From positions 1 to 45,468 of the forward strand of contig JAJZWN010000006.1 of assembly GCA_021846695.1 (NCBI GenBank): DNA of 45,468 nt, written 5' to 3'. Every line of letters starts with the position of its first letter. Within the stretch, counting starts at the first letter, position 1. The translations under genes were made by a program, and so were the position numbers. This DNA is from Thermoplasmata archaeon (GTDB taxonomy: Archaea; Thermoplasmatota; Thermoplasmata; Thermoplasmatales; Thermoplasmataceae). The notes beneath the pieces are model-generated. The model was not told the DNA's origin. It ran no database searches and was given only the letters and a program-made list of their open reading frames with translations. Positions 1-9,065 of this stretch are shown here, piece by piece.

Positions 1-2
1 AA

Positions 3-75
3 TGAGCCCGCCGGGATTCGAACCCGGATTATAGGCTCCGGAGGCCTATATGATAATCCGTTACACCACGGGCCC
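3..75 (-). tRNA. tRNA-Arg (anticodon CCG)
   Basis: Read on the minus strand, the 73-base sequence folds as a class I tRNA. The acceptor stem GGGCCCG pairs with CGGGCTC with one G-U pair, the T arm carries GGTTCGAATCC, and the anticodon arm TAGGC-CTCCGGA-GCCTA places CCG at positions 34-36, which reads the arginine codon CGG. The discriminator base is A. CCA is not encoded and there is no intron. Its first base is also the last base of the stop codon of the upstream gene on the same strand, so it is probably cut out of a shared transcript. Confidence 0.95.
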
Positions 76-557
76 TAAGACTTATAACCTATGTCCCTGA
101 GGAATTTCCTGCGTTTGTCCTTATCTTTATCTGTTTCAACTCCAACAGGGGAATAGCCATCCGCAACGCCTATAACTGCATTTGTATTTTCTGTTTTCGC
201 AAGTATCACTTTGATAGGATTTGCAGTGGCAGCAAAAATAGTCCCGAGCTCCTGCGTCATCTTCAATTGTGGCAGGATGTTAATTGGAAATGCATTTCTA
301 AGCAGTATCATAAACGTGTGCCCGGCAGAAATTTTTTTGATATTTTCTATTCCACAGTCTATCAACTCCTTATTGTTGCCTTCATAACGGATTAATTTAT
401 CACCGGAAGCTTCAGAAAATACAATAGCATATTCACACCCTGGAATGGTTGTTTTTATGATTTCATTCATATCCTCAACCGTTTTGATGAAATGTGAATA
501 ACCTAATATGATGTTCACACCTTCAGGTTTTTTAATTTCTACGGCAACAATTTCCAT
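75..557 (-). CDS. Adenosine-specific kinase family protein (PF04008)
   Basis: A 160-residue protein that matches the small archaeal/bacterial family named adenosine-specific kinase from structural work on a Pyrobaculum member. Family hallmarks visible here are SAGHTFMILLRNAFPINIL (about residues 77-95), ATANPIKVILA (about 110-120) and the glycine-rich GVADGYSPVGVE near the C-terminus. Length is typical of the family. The biochemical role in the cell is poorly established, so the name is a family label rather than a proven activity. The TAG stop shares its last base with the tRNA-Arg gene downstream, which suggests co-transcription. There is no partner gene upstream; the neighbouring permease starts about 1.6 kb away and has its own promoter. 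Confidence 0.85.
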   Translation of the reverse strand: MEIVAVEIKKPEGVNIILGYSHFIKTVEDMNEIIKTTIPGCEYAIVFSEASGDKLIRYEGNNKELIDCGIENIKKISAGHTFMILLRNAFPINILPQLKMTQELGTIFAATANPIKVILAKTENTNAVIGVADGYSPVGVETDKDKDKRRKFLRDIGYKS

Positions 558-709
558 AGTGGCATAATCAATTAAACGAATATTAATTTAATGTTTATTG
601 CTGTGTTATAACGTACAAACAATTAATCTGATAAGATAGTTTAAATCTGAACTTTAATTATATCTATGAAAATAATAATTATAAAAATTTTGTTATAATA
701 ATAAAAAAT

Positions 710-2155
710 TTATGTTCTGGACTTCATATTGAATTCCCCTGCATCTTTCAGAATTTCAGGCTTTTTAATTCTATAGTAAAGTGTTACCACTATACCACCT
801 AACAGTATCCACAGGATAGTAACAACGAAAGACACGAAATATGCGTCATTTACTGCGCTTGGAGTGACAAGGAACTTTTTAAATATATCACTCATGGTAA
901 AGTATATGACAACAAGCCCGATGATTGTAGCCAGCGAGGGCAATATCCCATGTTTCAGCAGGTTGAACCTATTAACTCTTCTGGTATATAGAGTAAGCGA
1001 TGTATTTGCAATCATATGGACTATTACTATAGAGATCCCTGTGCCAGCTTCAAGTACAAAGGCGGCACTGAGCGGGCCAAAAATGAGGCCCATGATTACG
1101 TCAAGCACAAATGAAAGTCCAGCCCATATTATTGCAGCATTGGCAGGAGAATGGTGTTTTTCATTAATTTTTCCTATAGTTTCTGGAAATACCACATGGT
1201 CCCTGGCCGCCGAGTACCACCATCTGCTAACTGCAGTTGCCTTTGAAACTCCGTTTGAAAAATAGCTGTTAATTGTAAACACTATCAAAAGCACCAGCCC
1301 TATAGGTCCAAGGTATCTCGAGAAAACAGTTAAACCAGCATCGCTATGTGATGCAAAACTCCCAATACTGCTGACTCCCCAGCCAACTGTTAAAGCGTAT
1401 GCTGCCGGTATAAGTGCAACTGCAGTGAGGACCATAGCAAATATTATAGATTTTCCAATGTTTTTCTTCGGCTTGCTTATCTCCTCAGATATTGTGGTAA
1501 CTACACCTGAACCTGTAAAGTCCAGAATTGAGAAAACAGAAGCGAACATTATAGATGAAAATCCAACGCTATAGGGCCCTGTAATCTCAAATGGCACCAC
1601 AGAATTATGCCCGCCTACCCTTATAATAATAATTATGGATCCTATCAGGAGAAACATAATTTCCAGCAACCCTGTTATTGCTGTATAATTCAATGAGGGC
1701 CGGATACCGAGATATGTTACAATTATAATGAAAGCGGTAAAAATACCTGCAAACAGAATCCAGAGATATGGTATGGAAGTAACCTCAGGGGCCATAAGGA
1801 ATATAAAGCTTGAAAGCCCTAGTATTCCAAATGCGGCTCCTGTAATATCATAATACATGAAGCTTAATGCCGTTATTGGCCCCAGCCTTCCCTTTTCAGT
1901 TGCTCCTGCAGCATATGCATAATAACTACCCGAATTTGATTTAATTTTGGAAAATTCATAGGGTGTAATCATCCATAATGCATATATAATCCAGCCTATA
2001 ATTACAGACATAACTGTCTGGGCTCCGGAAATTGAAAATGAAGCTACAAGCAATATAGCTATATCGGCGGCCGGCGCCACCTGCCCCAGAGATTGGAAAA
2101 TTCCCTGCAAAAGCCCGACAGAGTCTCTCTTTAATTTGGTGTGAGTAATAACCAT
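710..2155 (-). CDS. APC-family amino acid permease
   Basis: A 481-residue integral membrane protein with about 12 hydrophobic segments. The N-terminal region SLGQVAPAADIAILLV is the unwound first helix region typical of APC superfamily amino acid/polyamine transporters. A second family signature, TTISEEISKPKKNIGKS, lies near mid-protein and matches the conserved cytoplasmic loop with E and KP-rIG. It probably imports an amino acid or a related cation by proton symport at the cytoplasmic membrane; the substrate cannot be read from sequence. It is a clear paralogue of the permease at 33298-34728 (shared VAPsgDIgiLL, lGIrPSL and SIPylW segments). It is transcribed alone, from a TATA-like box at 2176-2184. 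Confidence 0.85.
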   Translation of the reverse strand: MVITHTKLKRDSVGLLQGIFQSLGQVAPAADIAILLVASFSISGAQTVMSVIIGWIIYALWMITPYEFSKIKSNSGSYYAYAAGATEKGRLGPITALSFMYYDITGAAFGILGLSSFIFLMAPEVTSIPYLWILFAGIFTAFIIIVTYLGIRPSLNYTAITGLLEIMFLLIGSIIIIIRVGGHNSVVPFEITGPYSVGFSSIMFASVFSILDFTGSGVVTTISEEISKPKKNIGKSIIFAMVLTAVALIPAAYALTVGWGVSSIGSFASHSDAGLTVFSRYLGPIGLVLLIVFTINSYFSNGVSKATAVSRWWYSAARDHVVFPETIGKINEKHHSPANAAIIWAGLSFVLDVIMGLIFGPLSAAFVLEAGTGISIVIVHMIANTSLTLYTRRVNRFNLLKHGILPSLATIIGLVVIYFTMSDIFKKFLVTPSAVNDAYFVSFVVTILWILLGGIVVTLYYRIKKPEILKDAGEFNMKSRT

Positions 2156-2175
2156 TTAGACACCTGTATGTATTA

Positions 2176-2184
2176 TATTTATAT
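2176..2184 (-). promoter_or_regulatory. TATA box of the 710-2155 permease
   Basis: On the minus strand it reads ATATAAATA, centred about 25 bases before the ATG at 2155, as expected for a leaderless archaeal transcript. Confidence 0.55.
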
Positions 2185-2378
2185 AGTATAAAGGTTTTTT
2201 GGTATAAATTGTGAAAATTTATATAATTATAATAGTAATATAATTGGAAATTGCCATATACTATGGTTTGTACTGATATAAATCCCAAGATTAATGGGGA
2301 TTTATCTGCCATATATAAAAACTAATTTATATTGAAATTAAATCAAGCTCGGAAAAATATGAACTGCCATAGGATATC

Positions 2379-2388
2379 TTTATAAATA
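2379..2388 (+). promoter_or_regulatory. TATA box of the MBL-fold hydrolase gene
   Basis: TTTATAAATA lies about 25 bases before the ATG at 2408. No Shine-Dalgarno site is seen, so the mRNA is probably leaderless. Confidence 0.6.
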
Positions 2389-2407
2389 CATACAAGTTAT
2401 AGCCAGT

Positions 2408-3022
2408 ATGAAAATTTCAGATTCAATTGAAAAGATAGATGGAGCTATGGCAAATTCGTATCTCATAATGATTGACGGAATGAACATTATTGTGGACGCC
2501 GGCACACCGGGTTCAGGTAAGAAAATTACAGGATACCTGGAAGATCATAAAATTAAGCTAGATGCAATACTCATAACACATTATCACGTTGACCATGTAG
2601 GGGGACTTTCCAGAATTTATGAAAAATACCATCCTGAAATCTTTGTCCCTGCTAATGAGCTCAGTATTATATCAGGGTCTGAACCTGTTCCACCAAAACC
2701 TTTCTTGCCTAAATTTGCATCCACAATTATGCGTGCCCGGAAAGTGAAGGACCTGAAATCATCTTCAGATATGAATATCTCCGGCATTGAACTGGTAAAA
2801 ACGCCTGGGCATACAAGGGATTCAACATCATACTATCTAAAGGAACAGAAAGTAGTCTTCAGTGGAGATGCCGCTGTAAATCTTAAAGGTGTTCCGGGAT
2901 ACAATAAAGGATTCGCAGCGAACCCGGAAAATGCAGAGAAATCTCTTAAAGCCATACGTACCATGGATGCATTAATCCTGCCCGGTCATGGCGATAAAAT
3001 GGATTTAAGGACAGGCATCTAA
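2408..3022 (+). CDS. MBL-fold metallo-hydrolase
   Basis: A 204-residue metallo-beta-lactamase-fold protein. The metal-binding motif THYHVDHVGG (H-x-H-x-D-H, about residues 57-66) is intact, followed by the later ligands in TPGHT, FSGDA and LPGHGD. That is the binuclear zinc or iron site of glyoxalase II-like hydrolases. Size and motif order fit the single-domain group that includes hydroxyacylglutathione hydrolase homologues, but Thermoplasmatales are not known to use glutathione, so the substrate is open. Citrate synthase begins 29 bases downstream but with its own TATA box, so the two may be transcribed separately. Confidence 0.85.
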   Translation: MKISDSIEKIDGAMANSYLIMIDGMNIIVDAGTPGSGKKITGYLEDHKIKLDAILITHYHVDHVGGLSRIYEKYHPEIFVPANELSIISGSEPVPPKPFLPKFASTIMRARKVKDLKSSSDMNISGIELVKTPGHTRDSTSYYLKEQKVVFSGDAAVNLKGVPGYNKGFAANPENAEKSLKAIRTMDALILPGHGDKMDLRTGI

Positions 3023-3025
3023 CCT

Positions 3026-3036
3026 TTTATATATTT
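3026..3036 (+). promoter_or_regulatory. TATA box of citrate synthase
   Basis: TTTATATATTT starts just after the upstream stop codon and lies about 24 bases before the ATG at 3052. Confidence 0.6.
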
Positions 3037-3051
3037 AATGCATTACATTAT

Positions 3052-4170
3052 ATGGAAGAAATTAGCCCGGGACTTGAAAACGTATACATAAAATATACAG
3101 AATTGACTTTTATTGATGGACAGAAAGGAATAATGCGATACAGGGGATATGATATTAATGAACTGGCAGAAAAATCATCCTTTGAAAAAGTTTCTTATCT
3201 AATGCTTTTCGGAAAGTTTCCTGATGATTCCGAATTAAAAAATTTCCAAAATAAGATAAACAGCCATCTGGCACTGGATGATTATTTAAAGGATATACTA
3301 AGAGCCATGCCAGAAACCTCTGATTCACTTGGAATATTGCAGACACTGTTGTCAGCGAAAGCATCTAAAGAATCTAATTATAAATATACGAAAGAAAATG
3401 ATGGGGAAAAAATACCAGAAATTCTGGGCTCTGTCCTTTCTATGGTTGCAAATATATACAGGCTCAAATCAGGAAACAATATAATAGACCCTGAACCCGG
3501 TGAAAGTTATGCAGAAACATTCCTGAAAGCCTGTTCTGGAAGTGCAGATAAAAATAAAATAAGTGCTATGGATTCTGCACTTATTCTTTATATGGATCAT
3601 GAAATACCGGCATCCACAACAGCTGCACTGGTAACAGCATCCACACTATCTGATATGTATTCATCACTGGCATCAGCCATTGCAGCATTGCGTGGCCCAC
3701 TTCATGGCGGGGCCGCTGAGGGTGCTTACAGGCAGTTTCTGGAAATAGGGGAACCGGAAAATGTTAATGCATGGTTTGAAAACAATATACTCAATGGGAA
3801 AAGAAGGCTTGTTGGATTCGGGCACAGGGTTTACAGGACATATGACCCCCGTTTGAAAACTTTCAAGAAATATGCCGATATACTTTCAACAACAGAAGAG
3901 CAGAAAAAAATACTGGCTATTGCAAAAAGGCTTGAAGAAGCAGGTGTCAAAGCTTTTGGGTCTAAGGGTATATATACAAATACAGATTTCTATGCAGGGA
4001 TGGTTTTTAATGCAATAGGCTTTCCGGTAGACATGTTTACCACTTTATTTGGACTTTCAAGAATATCAGGGATTCTGGCACACATTACAGAATACGTGGA
4101 AACACAGGAGAGGCTTATCAGGCCAAGGGCTATATATAGAGGTTCCGGAGAAAGGAAATACCCGGAATAA
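3052..4170 (+). CDS. gltA: Citrate synthase
   Basis: A 372-residue type I-like citrate synthase of the short form found in archaea and Gram-positive bacteria. It condenses oxaloacetate and acetyl-CoA to citrate, the entry step of the TCA cycle. The catalytic triad regions are all present: GPLHGGAAE (His), GFGHRVYRTYDPR (His and oxaloacetate-binding Arg) and NTDFYAG (Asp). The N-terminal FIDGQKGIMRYRGYDI is also typical. Some archaeal members accept propionyl-CoA and act as 2-methylcitrate synthases; no prpB/prpD-type gene is next to this one, so citrate synthase is preferred. It ends two bases before the convergent phosphoesterase gene. Confidence 0.92.
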   Translation: MEEISPGLENVYIKYTELTFIDGQKGIMRYRGYDINELAEKSSFEKVSYLMLFGKFPDDSELKNFQNKINSHLALDDYLKDILRAMPETSDSLGILQTLLSAKASKESNYKYTKENDGEKIPEILGSVLSMVANIYRLKSGNNIIDPEPGESYAETFLKACSGSADKNKISAMDSALILYMDHEIPASTTAALVTASTLSDMYSSLASAIAALRGPLHGGAAEGAYRQFLEIGEPENVNAWFENNILNGKRRLVGFGHRVYRTYDPRLKTFKKYADILSTTEEQKKILAIAKRLEEAGVKAFGSKGIYTNTDFYAGMVFNAIGFPVDMFTTLFGLSRISGILAHITEYVETQERLIRPRAIYRGSGERKYPE

Positions 4171-4172
4171 TT

Positions 4173-4901
4173 TTATAATTTCTGTGCAAGGTCTGTAACA
4201 TACCCGAAATCGAGAAGGCCAAAGTCTTCTGTTATACCATAAGCTCTGAATTTCTTTGAAACATTTTTTAAAACGGGGGTAAAATGTTCATTATTCAGTA
4301 ATGATTCAGATACATCTGTTCCTGAAGAGAAAAAACTCATTGCAGGGGTGATTAACATTTTCTGTTCATTATTGTAGACAAAGGCAGGGAGTTTAAACAC
4401 ACTTCCAATTTCATCCCTGAGCACTACCGAAGGGTGTTCATGCCCCAGTATAGTTAATTTTCTGTAGGACATATCCCGGTCTCCATGATATATGTAATAA
4501 TTATCAGTTTCATAATAATCATATATTTCTAGGCCATTTGACTTTAATATGGTCATGAGGTAGTTGTCATGGTTTCCCCTTACGAATATTAGCTCTGACT
4601 CCTTCCTGTACCTGTCAATGAAATGGTTAACATCGTCCCATTCCTGTGGAAGATTTCTGGAGAATTCCTGTTTGAAGTCTCCGTTAATAATAATTTTAGA
4701 TGGTGAATACCTATCCATTATCTGGTCAACCATTTTTTCAACATGGCTTCTCTGCAATTTCGGCAAAAAAATACCGTGCAGGTTCATTTCCTCCTCAAAA
4801 CCCAGGTGCAGATCTGAAATTACAACTGCAGATATATCCTGCAGGTAAACGCAATACAGGTCTGATATGAAAACGTCTTTTACAATCTGAATATCTTTCA
4901 A
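4173..4901 (-). CDS. Archaeal metallophosphoesterase (SbcD-related family)
   Basis: A 242-residue calcineurin-like phosphoesterase. The metal-site motifs appear in order: SDLHLGFE (D-x-H), INGDFKQEF (GD), VRGNHDNYL (GNHD) and LGHEHPS (GHxH-type). It has the compact form of the archaeal group described as SbcD-related, which lacks the capping and Rad50-interaction regions of Mre11. A role in nucleic-acid or nucleotide turnover is usual for this group but no substrate is proven. The gene is transcribed alone toward citrate synthase, and its start is bordered by a 306-base intergenic region that holds a GC-rich hairpin. Confidence 0.85.
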   Translation of the reverse strand: MKDIQIVKDVFISDLYCVYLQDISAVVISDLHLGFEEEMNLHGIFLPKLQRSHVEKMVDQIMDRYSPSKIIINGDFKQEFSRNLPQEWDDVNHFIDRYRKESELIFVRGNHDNYLMTILKSNGLEIYDYYETDNYYIYHGDRDMSYRKLTILGHEHPSVVLRDEIGSVFKLPAFVYNNEQKMLITPAMSFFSSGTDVSESLLNNEHFTPVLKNVSKKFRAYGITEDFGLLDFGYVTDLAQKL

Positions 4902-4993
4902 TCTGTATAATCATTGAAAATATAATAATAATCTTTGCGGAAGGGGGAAGAAAACCAGATATTATTTCTATTATAAAATTGCAGCTATGAAAC

Positions 4994-5022
4994 CCGGGGC
5001 TTAGCATTCTGAGAGACCCCGG
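4994..5022. other. GC-rich hairpin in the 4902-5207 intergenic region
   Basis: CCGGGG + CTTAG (4994-5004) can pair with CTGAG + CCCCGG (5009-5013 and 5017-5022), leaving a CATT loop and a three-base AGA bulge. This 11-pair stem stands out in AT-rich intergenic DNA. It lies about 90 bases before the divergent phosphoesterase start and 190 bases before the aminotransferase. It could be part of a small RNA or a protein-binding site; I see no C/D or H/ACA boxes that settle it. The rest of 4902-5207 shows no gene, only the aminotransferase promoter at its right end. Confidence 0.4.
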
Positions 5023-5178
5023 AACCGGAACAAAACCATAGGGAAATCATTACTCCAGAATATGAATAAAACCGTGATATCAATTATCCGGCCTTCTATA
5101 CCGAATTACTCTATAACTATACTGCATGACCGGTTAAGCCTACGTATACAATCATTTATACATATTTCAAATGGACAA

Positions 5179-5187
5179 ATATTTAAG
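5179..5187 (+). promoter_or_regulatory. TATA box of the aminotransferase gene
   Basis: ATATTTAAG is centred about 25 bases before the ATG at 5208. Confidence 0.55.
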
Positions 5188-5207
5188 CTATATAGTTATG
5201 ACTTTTT

Positions 5208-6347
5208 ATGGTATCTTCCAGAGTAAACGGCATAAACGAATCTGCCACTGTCAGTATGTCCAATAAGGCTGCAGAACTGAAAGCAGCAGGAAAAACAATC
5301 TACAGTTTCGGTATAGGGGAACCGGACTTTACAACGCCTGAAGAAATAATAGATTATGCTTTTAAAGAAGCCAGAGAGGGAAAAACCCATTATACCCCAT
5401 CGGCAGGCATTATGGAATTAAGGGAGAAAATAGCAGAAAAAATGAAGAAAAAGAATAATATAGATGCAACTGCATCAAATGTTCTGGTTACACCAACTAA
5501 ATTTTCACTGAATCTGGCATTGTATTCGATTATAGATCCTGGTGAAGAAGTTCTCCTTCCGGCACCTTATTATGTATCATATCCTGATATAATAAAGTTG
5601 AATCAGGGCAAAATGATAACAGTACCTACGGATGAAAATTATGAATTTGATTTTCAGGAAATGAAAAAATACATATCGCCCAAAACAAAGGCATTTATGT
5701 TTAACAATCCTGTGAATCCAACGGGAAAGGTATATTCAGAGAAATCATTGAGGGCACTTGCAGACTTTATACTGGAAAATGACCTTTATCTGATTTCGGA
5801 TGAGATTTATGAAGATTTAATCTACAAAGGCAGGATGTTTTCTCCAGGGTCTATAGAGGAGATGAAGGATAAAACAGTAACATTAAGCGGATTTTCAAAA
5901 AGTTACGCTATGACCGGCTGGAGGATAGGATATATGGTGGCACCATTGGATATAATAAAAGCTGCTAATAAGGTCCAGCAGCAGACATTGACCTGTGCAC
6001 CTTCCATATCACAATATGGTGCAATGAAAGCACTCGAGGATGAAGAAAGTGTTGCAAAGATGAGGCAGGAATTCGCAAAAAGGCGGGATTTAACGGTTTC
6101 CCTGTTGAAAGAGATAGATGGGATAACGTTATATGAACCTGAAGGGGCTTTTTATGCATTTCCGGGATATTCGACTGAAAAGGCAGATGATAAGTTATCT
6201 ATGGAACTTCTTGAAAAATACAACGTTATTGTTACACCAGGGAGTCCATTTGGAGCTCCCGGGCATTTCAGGATTTCCTATGCCACATCACAGGATGTTA
6301 TCAGGGAAGGTATTGGAAGAATAGAGAAATATTTCAATAATTTATAA
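5208..6347 (+). CDS. Class I/II pyridoxal-phosphate aminotransferase (aspartate aminotransferase-like)
   Basis: A 379-residue fold-type I aminotransferase. It shows the N-terminal FGIGEPDFTTPEEI, the substrate/PLP-binding NNPVNPTGKVYS, the SDEIYEDLIY loop, and the PLP lysine in LSGFSKSYAMTGWRIGY (Lys at about residue 231). The C-terminal FRISYAT carries the carboxylate-binding arginine. This is the layout of the Igamma aspartate/aromatic aminotransferase group. It likely moves amino groups between aspartate or another amino acid and 2-oxoglutarate in the cytoplasm; exact specificity cannot be read. It is followed after 34 bases by a large membrane protein that has its own TATA box, so it is probably monocistronic. 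Confidence 0.88.
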   Translation: MVSSRVNGINESATVSMSNKAAELKAAGKTIYSFGIGEPDFTTPEEIIDYAFKEAREGKTHYTPSAGIMELREKIAEKMKKKNNIDATASNVLVTPTKFSLNLALYSIIDPGEEVLLPAPYYVSYPDIIKLNQGKMITVPTDENYEFDFQEMKKYISPKTKAFMFNNPVNPTGKVYSEKSLRALADFILENDLYLISDEIYEDLIYKGRMFSPGSIEEMKDKTVTLSGFSKSYAMTGWRIGYMVAPLDIIKAANKVQQQTLTCAPSISQYGAMKALEDEESVAKMRQEFAKRRDLTVSLLKEIDGITLYEPEGAFYAFPGYSTEKADDKLSMELLEKYNVIVTPGSPFGAPGHFRISYATSQDVIREGIGRIEKYFNNL

Positions 6348-6351
6348 AAAG

Positions 6352-6365
6352 ATATATATATAAAA
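6352..6365 (+). promoter_or_regulatory. TATA box of the 6382-8691 surface protein gene
   Basis: A run of alternating A/T (ATATATATATAAAA) ends about 17 bases before the ATG at 6382 and is centred near -24, in the short gap after the aminotransferase. Confidence 0.5.
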
Positions 6366-6381
6366 ATTTACATTACCGTGA

Positions 6382-8691
6382 ATGGGAAAATTAACTGCCA
6401 TTATAGTAGGGTATATAGCTACTACTTTCGCGGCGTATATTATTTTATCTGTAAGTTATAATCCACTGGTAAACTGGCTTGGCCCATATTTTGGCTACCG
6501 TTTTCCATTTATACTGGGAATTATTTATCTCATTGTAGGATCGCCATTACATAACACAATTATACTGGAAGTATGGATTATAATAGGGTTGCTTGTTGGA
6601 ATTTCCACACGGAAGGGCTTGCGTGCATGGGGATCTGCGAGCCTTGTCTGGACATTGACCACAATTACCATGGCACTTTCCGCCATTGCAATGCTTGGAA
6701 TCTCTTTAGGAAACATAACCAGCGTTTCAATAATTTCGGGTACTGTTTCACGGCTTTTGGATGTATTACTGGCTGCAACAGCTTTCGTCCCATACAGCAC
6801 CAATATAGCTACTATCGCAACAGAGCCGGTATTACGGGTTTTAATTCCATATCTTTCATCCTCCATCACCTCGGGCACCACAGGCACAGCAGGATTGAGC
6901 GGAGCTATTACAGAATTGTCAATACATGCACTGGAAAATTATATAATATTTGTAGCCACATCCATAATCTCAGGGGCTGTAATACACAGGGTCCTCCACG
7001 GAAAGAAAAAAATATCCAGGAAGGCTGTAGCAGCGGCCATATCAATATTTATTGCCATCATTTTTATAGCAATGGCTGCTTCTGCAGGAATCAGTTCCAG
7101 CAGCCAGCCAGCACTTCAGACAGGTGAAACTGGAAACCATGAAATTCCTGCTGTCGGGTTAAATACATTATTTCCTCTTTCTATATCCGGTAATTCAGCA
7201 AGGATAGCTGAAAATAATACTGTAATGCCATCATACGCTACAGGAAATAATTCATCTGATCAGGCAGCCCTGAGTTTGATAACTCCTCAGGGGAACCTGT
7301 ACAATCTATTTGCAATGGGTTCTTCCAGCAATAATTCCAATTCTATCTGGAGTGGAAACGGGCTAATGTTAGGAGATTTTATAGTCTCAGCCAATATGAC
7401 ATCTCTCATAGGGAGTGAGCTGGGAGCAGAATATAGCAAACTAGCATCTTTCGCCCCACAGAATGCCCTTATACTTGCATATAATGGGACAGGACATAGT
7501 GGATCAGCATCCTCAATGGCTTCTTCCATTGGAAAAGAAATTGGGACGACATTTAATCCTGTTGTCGCATTAAAAAATATTACACTTTCAGGAAATAATG
7601 TTGAGATCTTTATTTATTCCTCATCCGCCTCCATTCATAAACTTGATAGTGACTTTATGGCTACATTTGGTAATGGCTACAATGGCAGCGTTCCTGAAAT
7701 ATTTGTTACAGACCAGGGATTAAACAATTACAATTCATACATTCTCTCTTCAGGATATATTAATGCATCAATTGTTAAATCCCTTGCTGGAAATACAGGC
7801 ATTAACCTTTCTAACGAGTTATTTACTGCGGGGTTATTTGAATACACCAACCATTTCCATTCGTCCGGAGATGTGCATTCATACAATCTGTCAGAGCTCA
7901 TGCAATATAGTTCTAACATCTCGTTCAGCAATTCGTCGCAGCTTTCGCTTGTAGGCATAGGTTATAATAATGGCACTGGCAGTGTTGTTGATACTTCAAA
8001 TTATACCTTTGATATATACTCAAACAATGCGTCGCTTGCAGCACAAACAGCCCTGAACACCCCCGGTTCAACTTTTCATAATTCAAATTACCGGGCATTT
8101 TCACCTTCGTCTGTGTCAGTAAAGTTTAATGCAGTCTTCCCCGCATATATATTATATGATACAACCGTTAAAAGGGTATCTGCAAATACTGTTGAAATTA
8201 ACGTACACATAAAAAACAATGACACATCACAGTTAAAAGACTTTAACGCATCGCAATCCGCATTTGTAAATAATTATGTAAAGTACGGGGCTGCATCATC
8301 AGTTTCAGGAAACTACAACGAATCTAATATAACCTTATCTCCCGGGCACTATGCAAATTTCACATATAAAATATCATTTACAGGCATAGGCACATATGTA
8401 ATACCATATACTAATATATCATATAACCTCCAGGGAAAGGCTTTTTCATACGGAACCAATGCTACATATATATCCCAGGAAAAACCAGGATACATCACCG
8501 CTATGAATTCCATGATAAACAATGAAGCTTCACAGTATACTTTTCTGGGCAAAACAATCATAGCAGTCCAGGGATTTGCTATATCATTAATTGACATCAT
8601 ACTGTTCGCTATCGTGGCTCTGGATGTAGTGATAGAAGTGAAAGGATTAAGGAAGCTGATTAGGGAACATAACCAGAATACTGAAAAATAA
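6382..8691 (+). CDS. Large predicted surface-exposed membrane protein, function unknown
   Basis: I do not recognise this 769-residue protein. The first 235 or so residues contain several hydrophobic helices (for example residues 5-25, 40-75, 90-115 and 215-235). A long Ser/Asn/Thr-rich stretch follows (about 240-715) with many N-x-S/T sequons, such as NNTVMPS, NNSSD, NGTGH and NASIVKS. One last transmembrane helix lies near residue 740, followed by a basic tail (KGLRKLIREHNQ). This suggests a multi-span anchor with a large glycosylated domain facing outside. Thermoplasmatales have no cell wall and their surface glycoproteins meet acid directly, which would fit, but no enzymatic motif is visible. 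Its neighbours are unrelated. Confidence 0.75.
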   Translation: MGKLTAIIVGYIATTFAAYIILSVSYNPLVNWLGPYFGYRFPFILGIIYLIVGSPLHNTIILEVWIIIGLLVGISTRKGLRAWGSASLVWTLTTITMALSAIAMLGISLGNITSVSIISGTVSRLLDVLLAATAFVPYSTNIATIATEPVLRVLIPYLSSSITSGTTGTAGLSGAITELSIHALENYIIFVATSIISGAVIHRVLHGKKKISRKAVAAAISIFIAIIFIAMAASAGISSSSQPALQTGETGNHEIPAVGLNTLFPLSISGNSARIAENNTVMPSYATGNNSSDQAALSLITPQGNLYNLFAMGSSSNNSNSIWSGNGLMLGDFIVSANMTSLIGSELGAEYSKLASFAPQNALILAYNGTGHSGSASSMASSIGKEIGTTFNPVVALKNITLSGNNVEIFIYSSSASIHKLDSDFMATFGNGYNGSVPEIFVTDQGLNNYNSYILSSGYINASIVKSLAGNTGINLSNELFTAGLFEYTNHFHSSGDVHSYNLSELMQYSSNISFSNSSQLSLVGIGYNNGTGSVVDTSNYTFDIYSNNASLAAQTALNTPGSTFHNSNYRAFSPSSVSVKFNAVFPAYILYDTTVKRVSANTVEINVHIKNNDTSQLKDFNASQSAFVNNYVKYGAASSVSGNYNESNITLSPGHYANFTYKISFTGIGTYVIPYTNISYNLQGKAFSYGTNATYISQEKPGYITAMNSMINNEASQYTFLGKTIIAVQGFAISLIDIILFAIVALDVVIEVKGLRKLIREHNQNTEK

Positions 8692-8729
8692 AATATTATT
8701 TTTAAATTAGTTGTAATTATGCAATTATT

Positions 8730-9065
8730 TTAAAGTTTTGATGCATAATCTGATAGATATGGTATATTTGCATTCATCCCTCTTGAGGCCCTGTAACCGG
8801 TGTATATGCCATATAGCCATACCAGAACAAGAATCAGGTCTAATATCCCAGAAATTACCTGCCCAGCTACACCTGTTATAAAGATGTCAAAAATTCCGAA
8901 GATTATTGATGCAACAATAAGACATATGCCAAGTAAAATAGCCTGTATACTCTGGAACCTGAGCTTGCTGTCTCTGCTTCCATAGAGAATATAAACTAAA
9001 AGACCCGTTATCAATGGGATTAAATATGCAACAATAAACATAATATTGTTCTCTTTATGTTCCAT
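8730..9065 (-). CDS. Small four-helix membrane protein (DUF4870/Tic20-like)
   Basis: A 111-residue protein with three or four hydrophobic helices, opening with ENNIMFIVAYLIPLITGLLVY and ending with a short polar tail. The pattern of an early proline in helix 1, LRFQSIQAIL after it, and a closing GYRASRG segment resembles the DUF4870 (Tic20-like) group of small membrane proteins found across bacteria and archaea. Function is unknown for the group. It is convergent with the large membrane protein gene and is transcribed alone. Confidence 0.7.
   Translation of the reverse strand: MEHKENNIMFIVAYLIPLITGLLVYILYGSRDSKLRFQSIQAILLGICLIVASIIFGIFDIFITGVAGQVISGILDLILVLVWLYGIYTGYRASRGMNANIPYLSDYASKL

Noticed and set aside
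864..1265. Open frame of 133 codons on the plus strand
   Set aside because: It lies wholly inside the permease gene on the other strand, has no promoter and no family resemblance.
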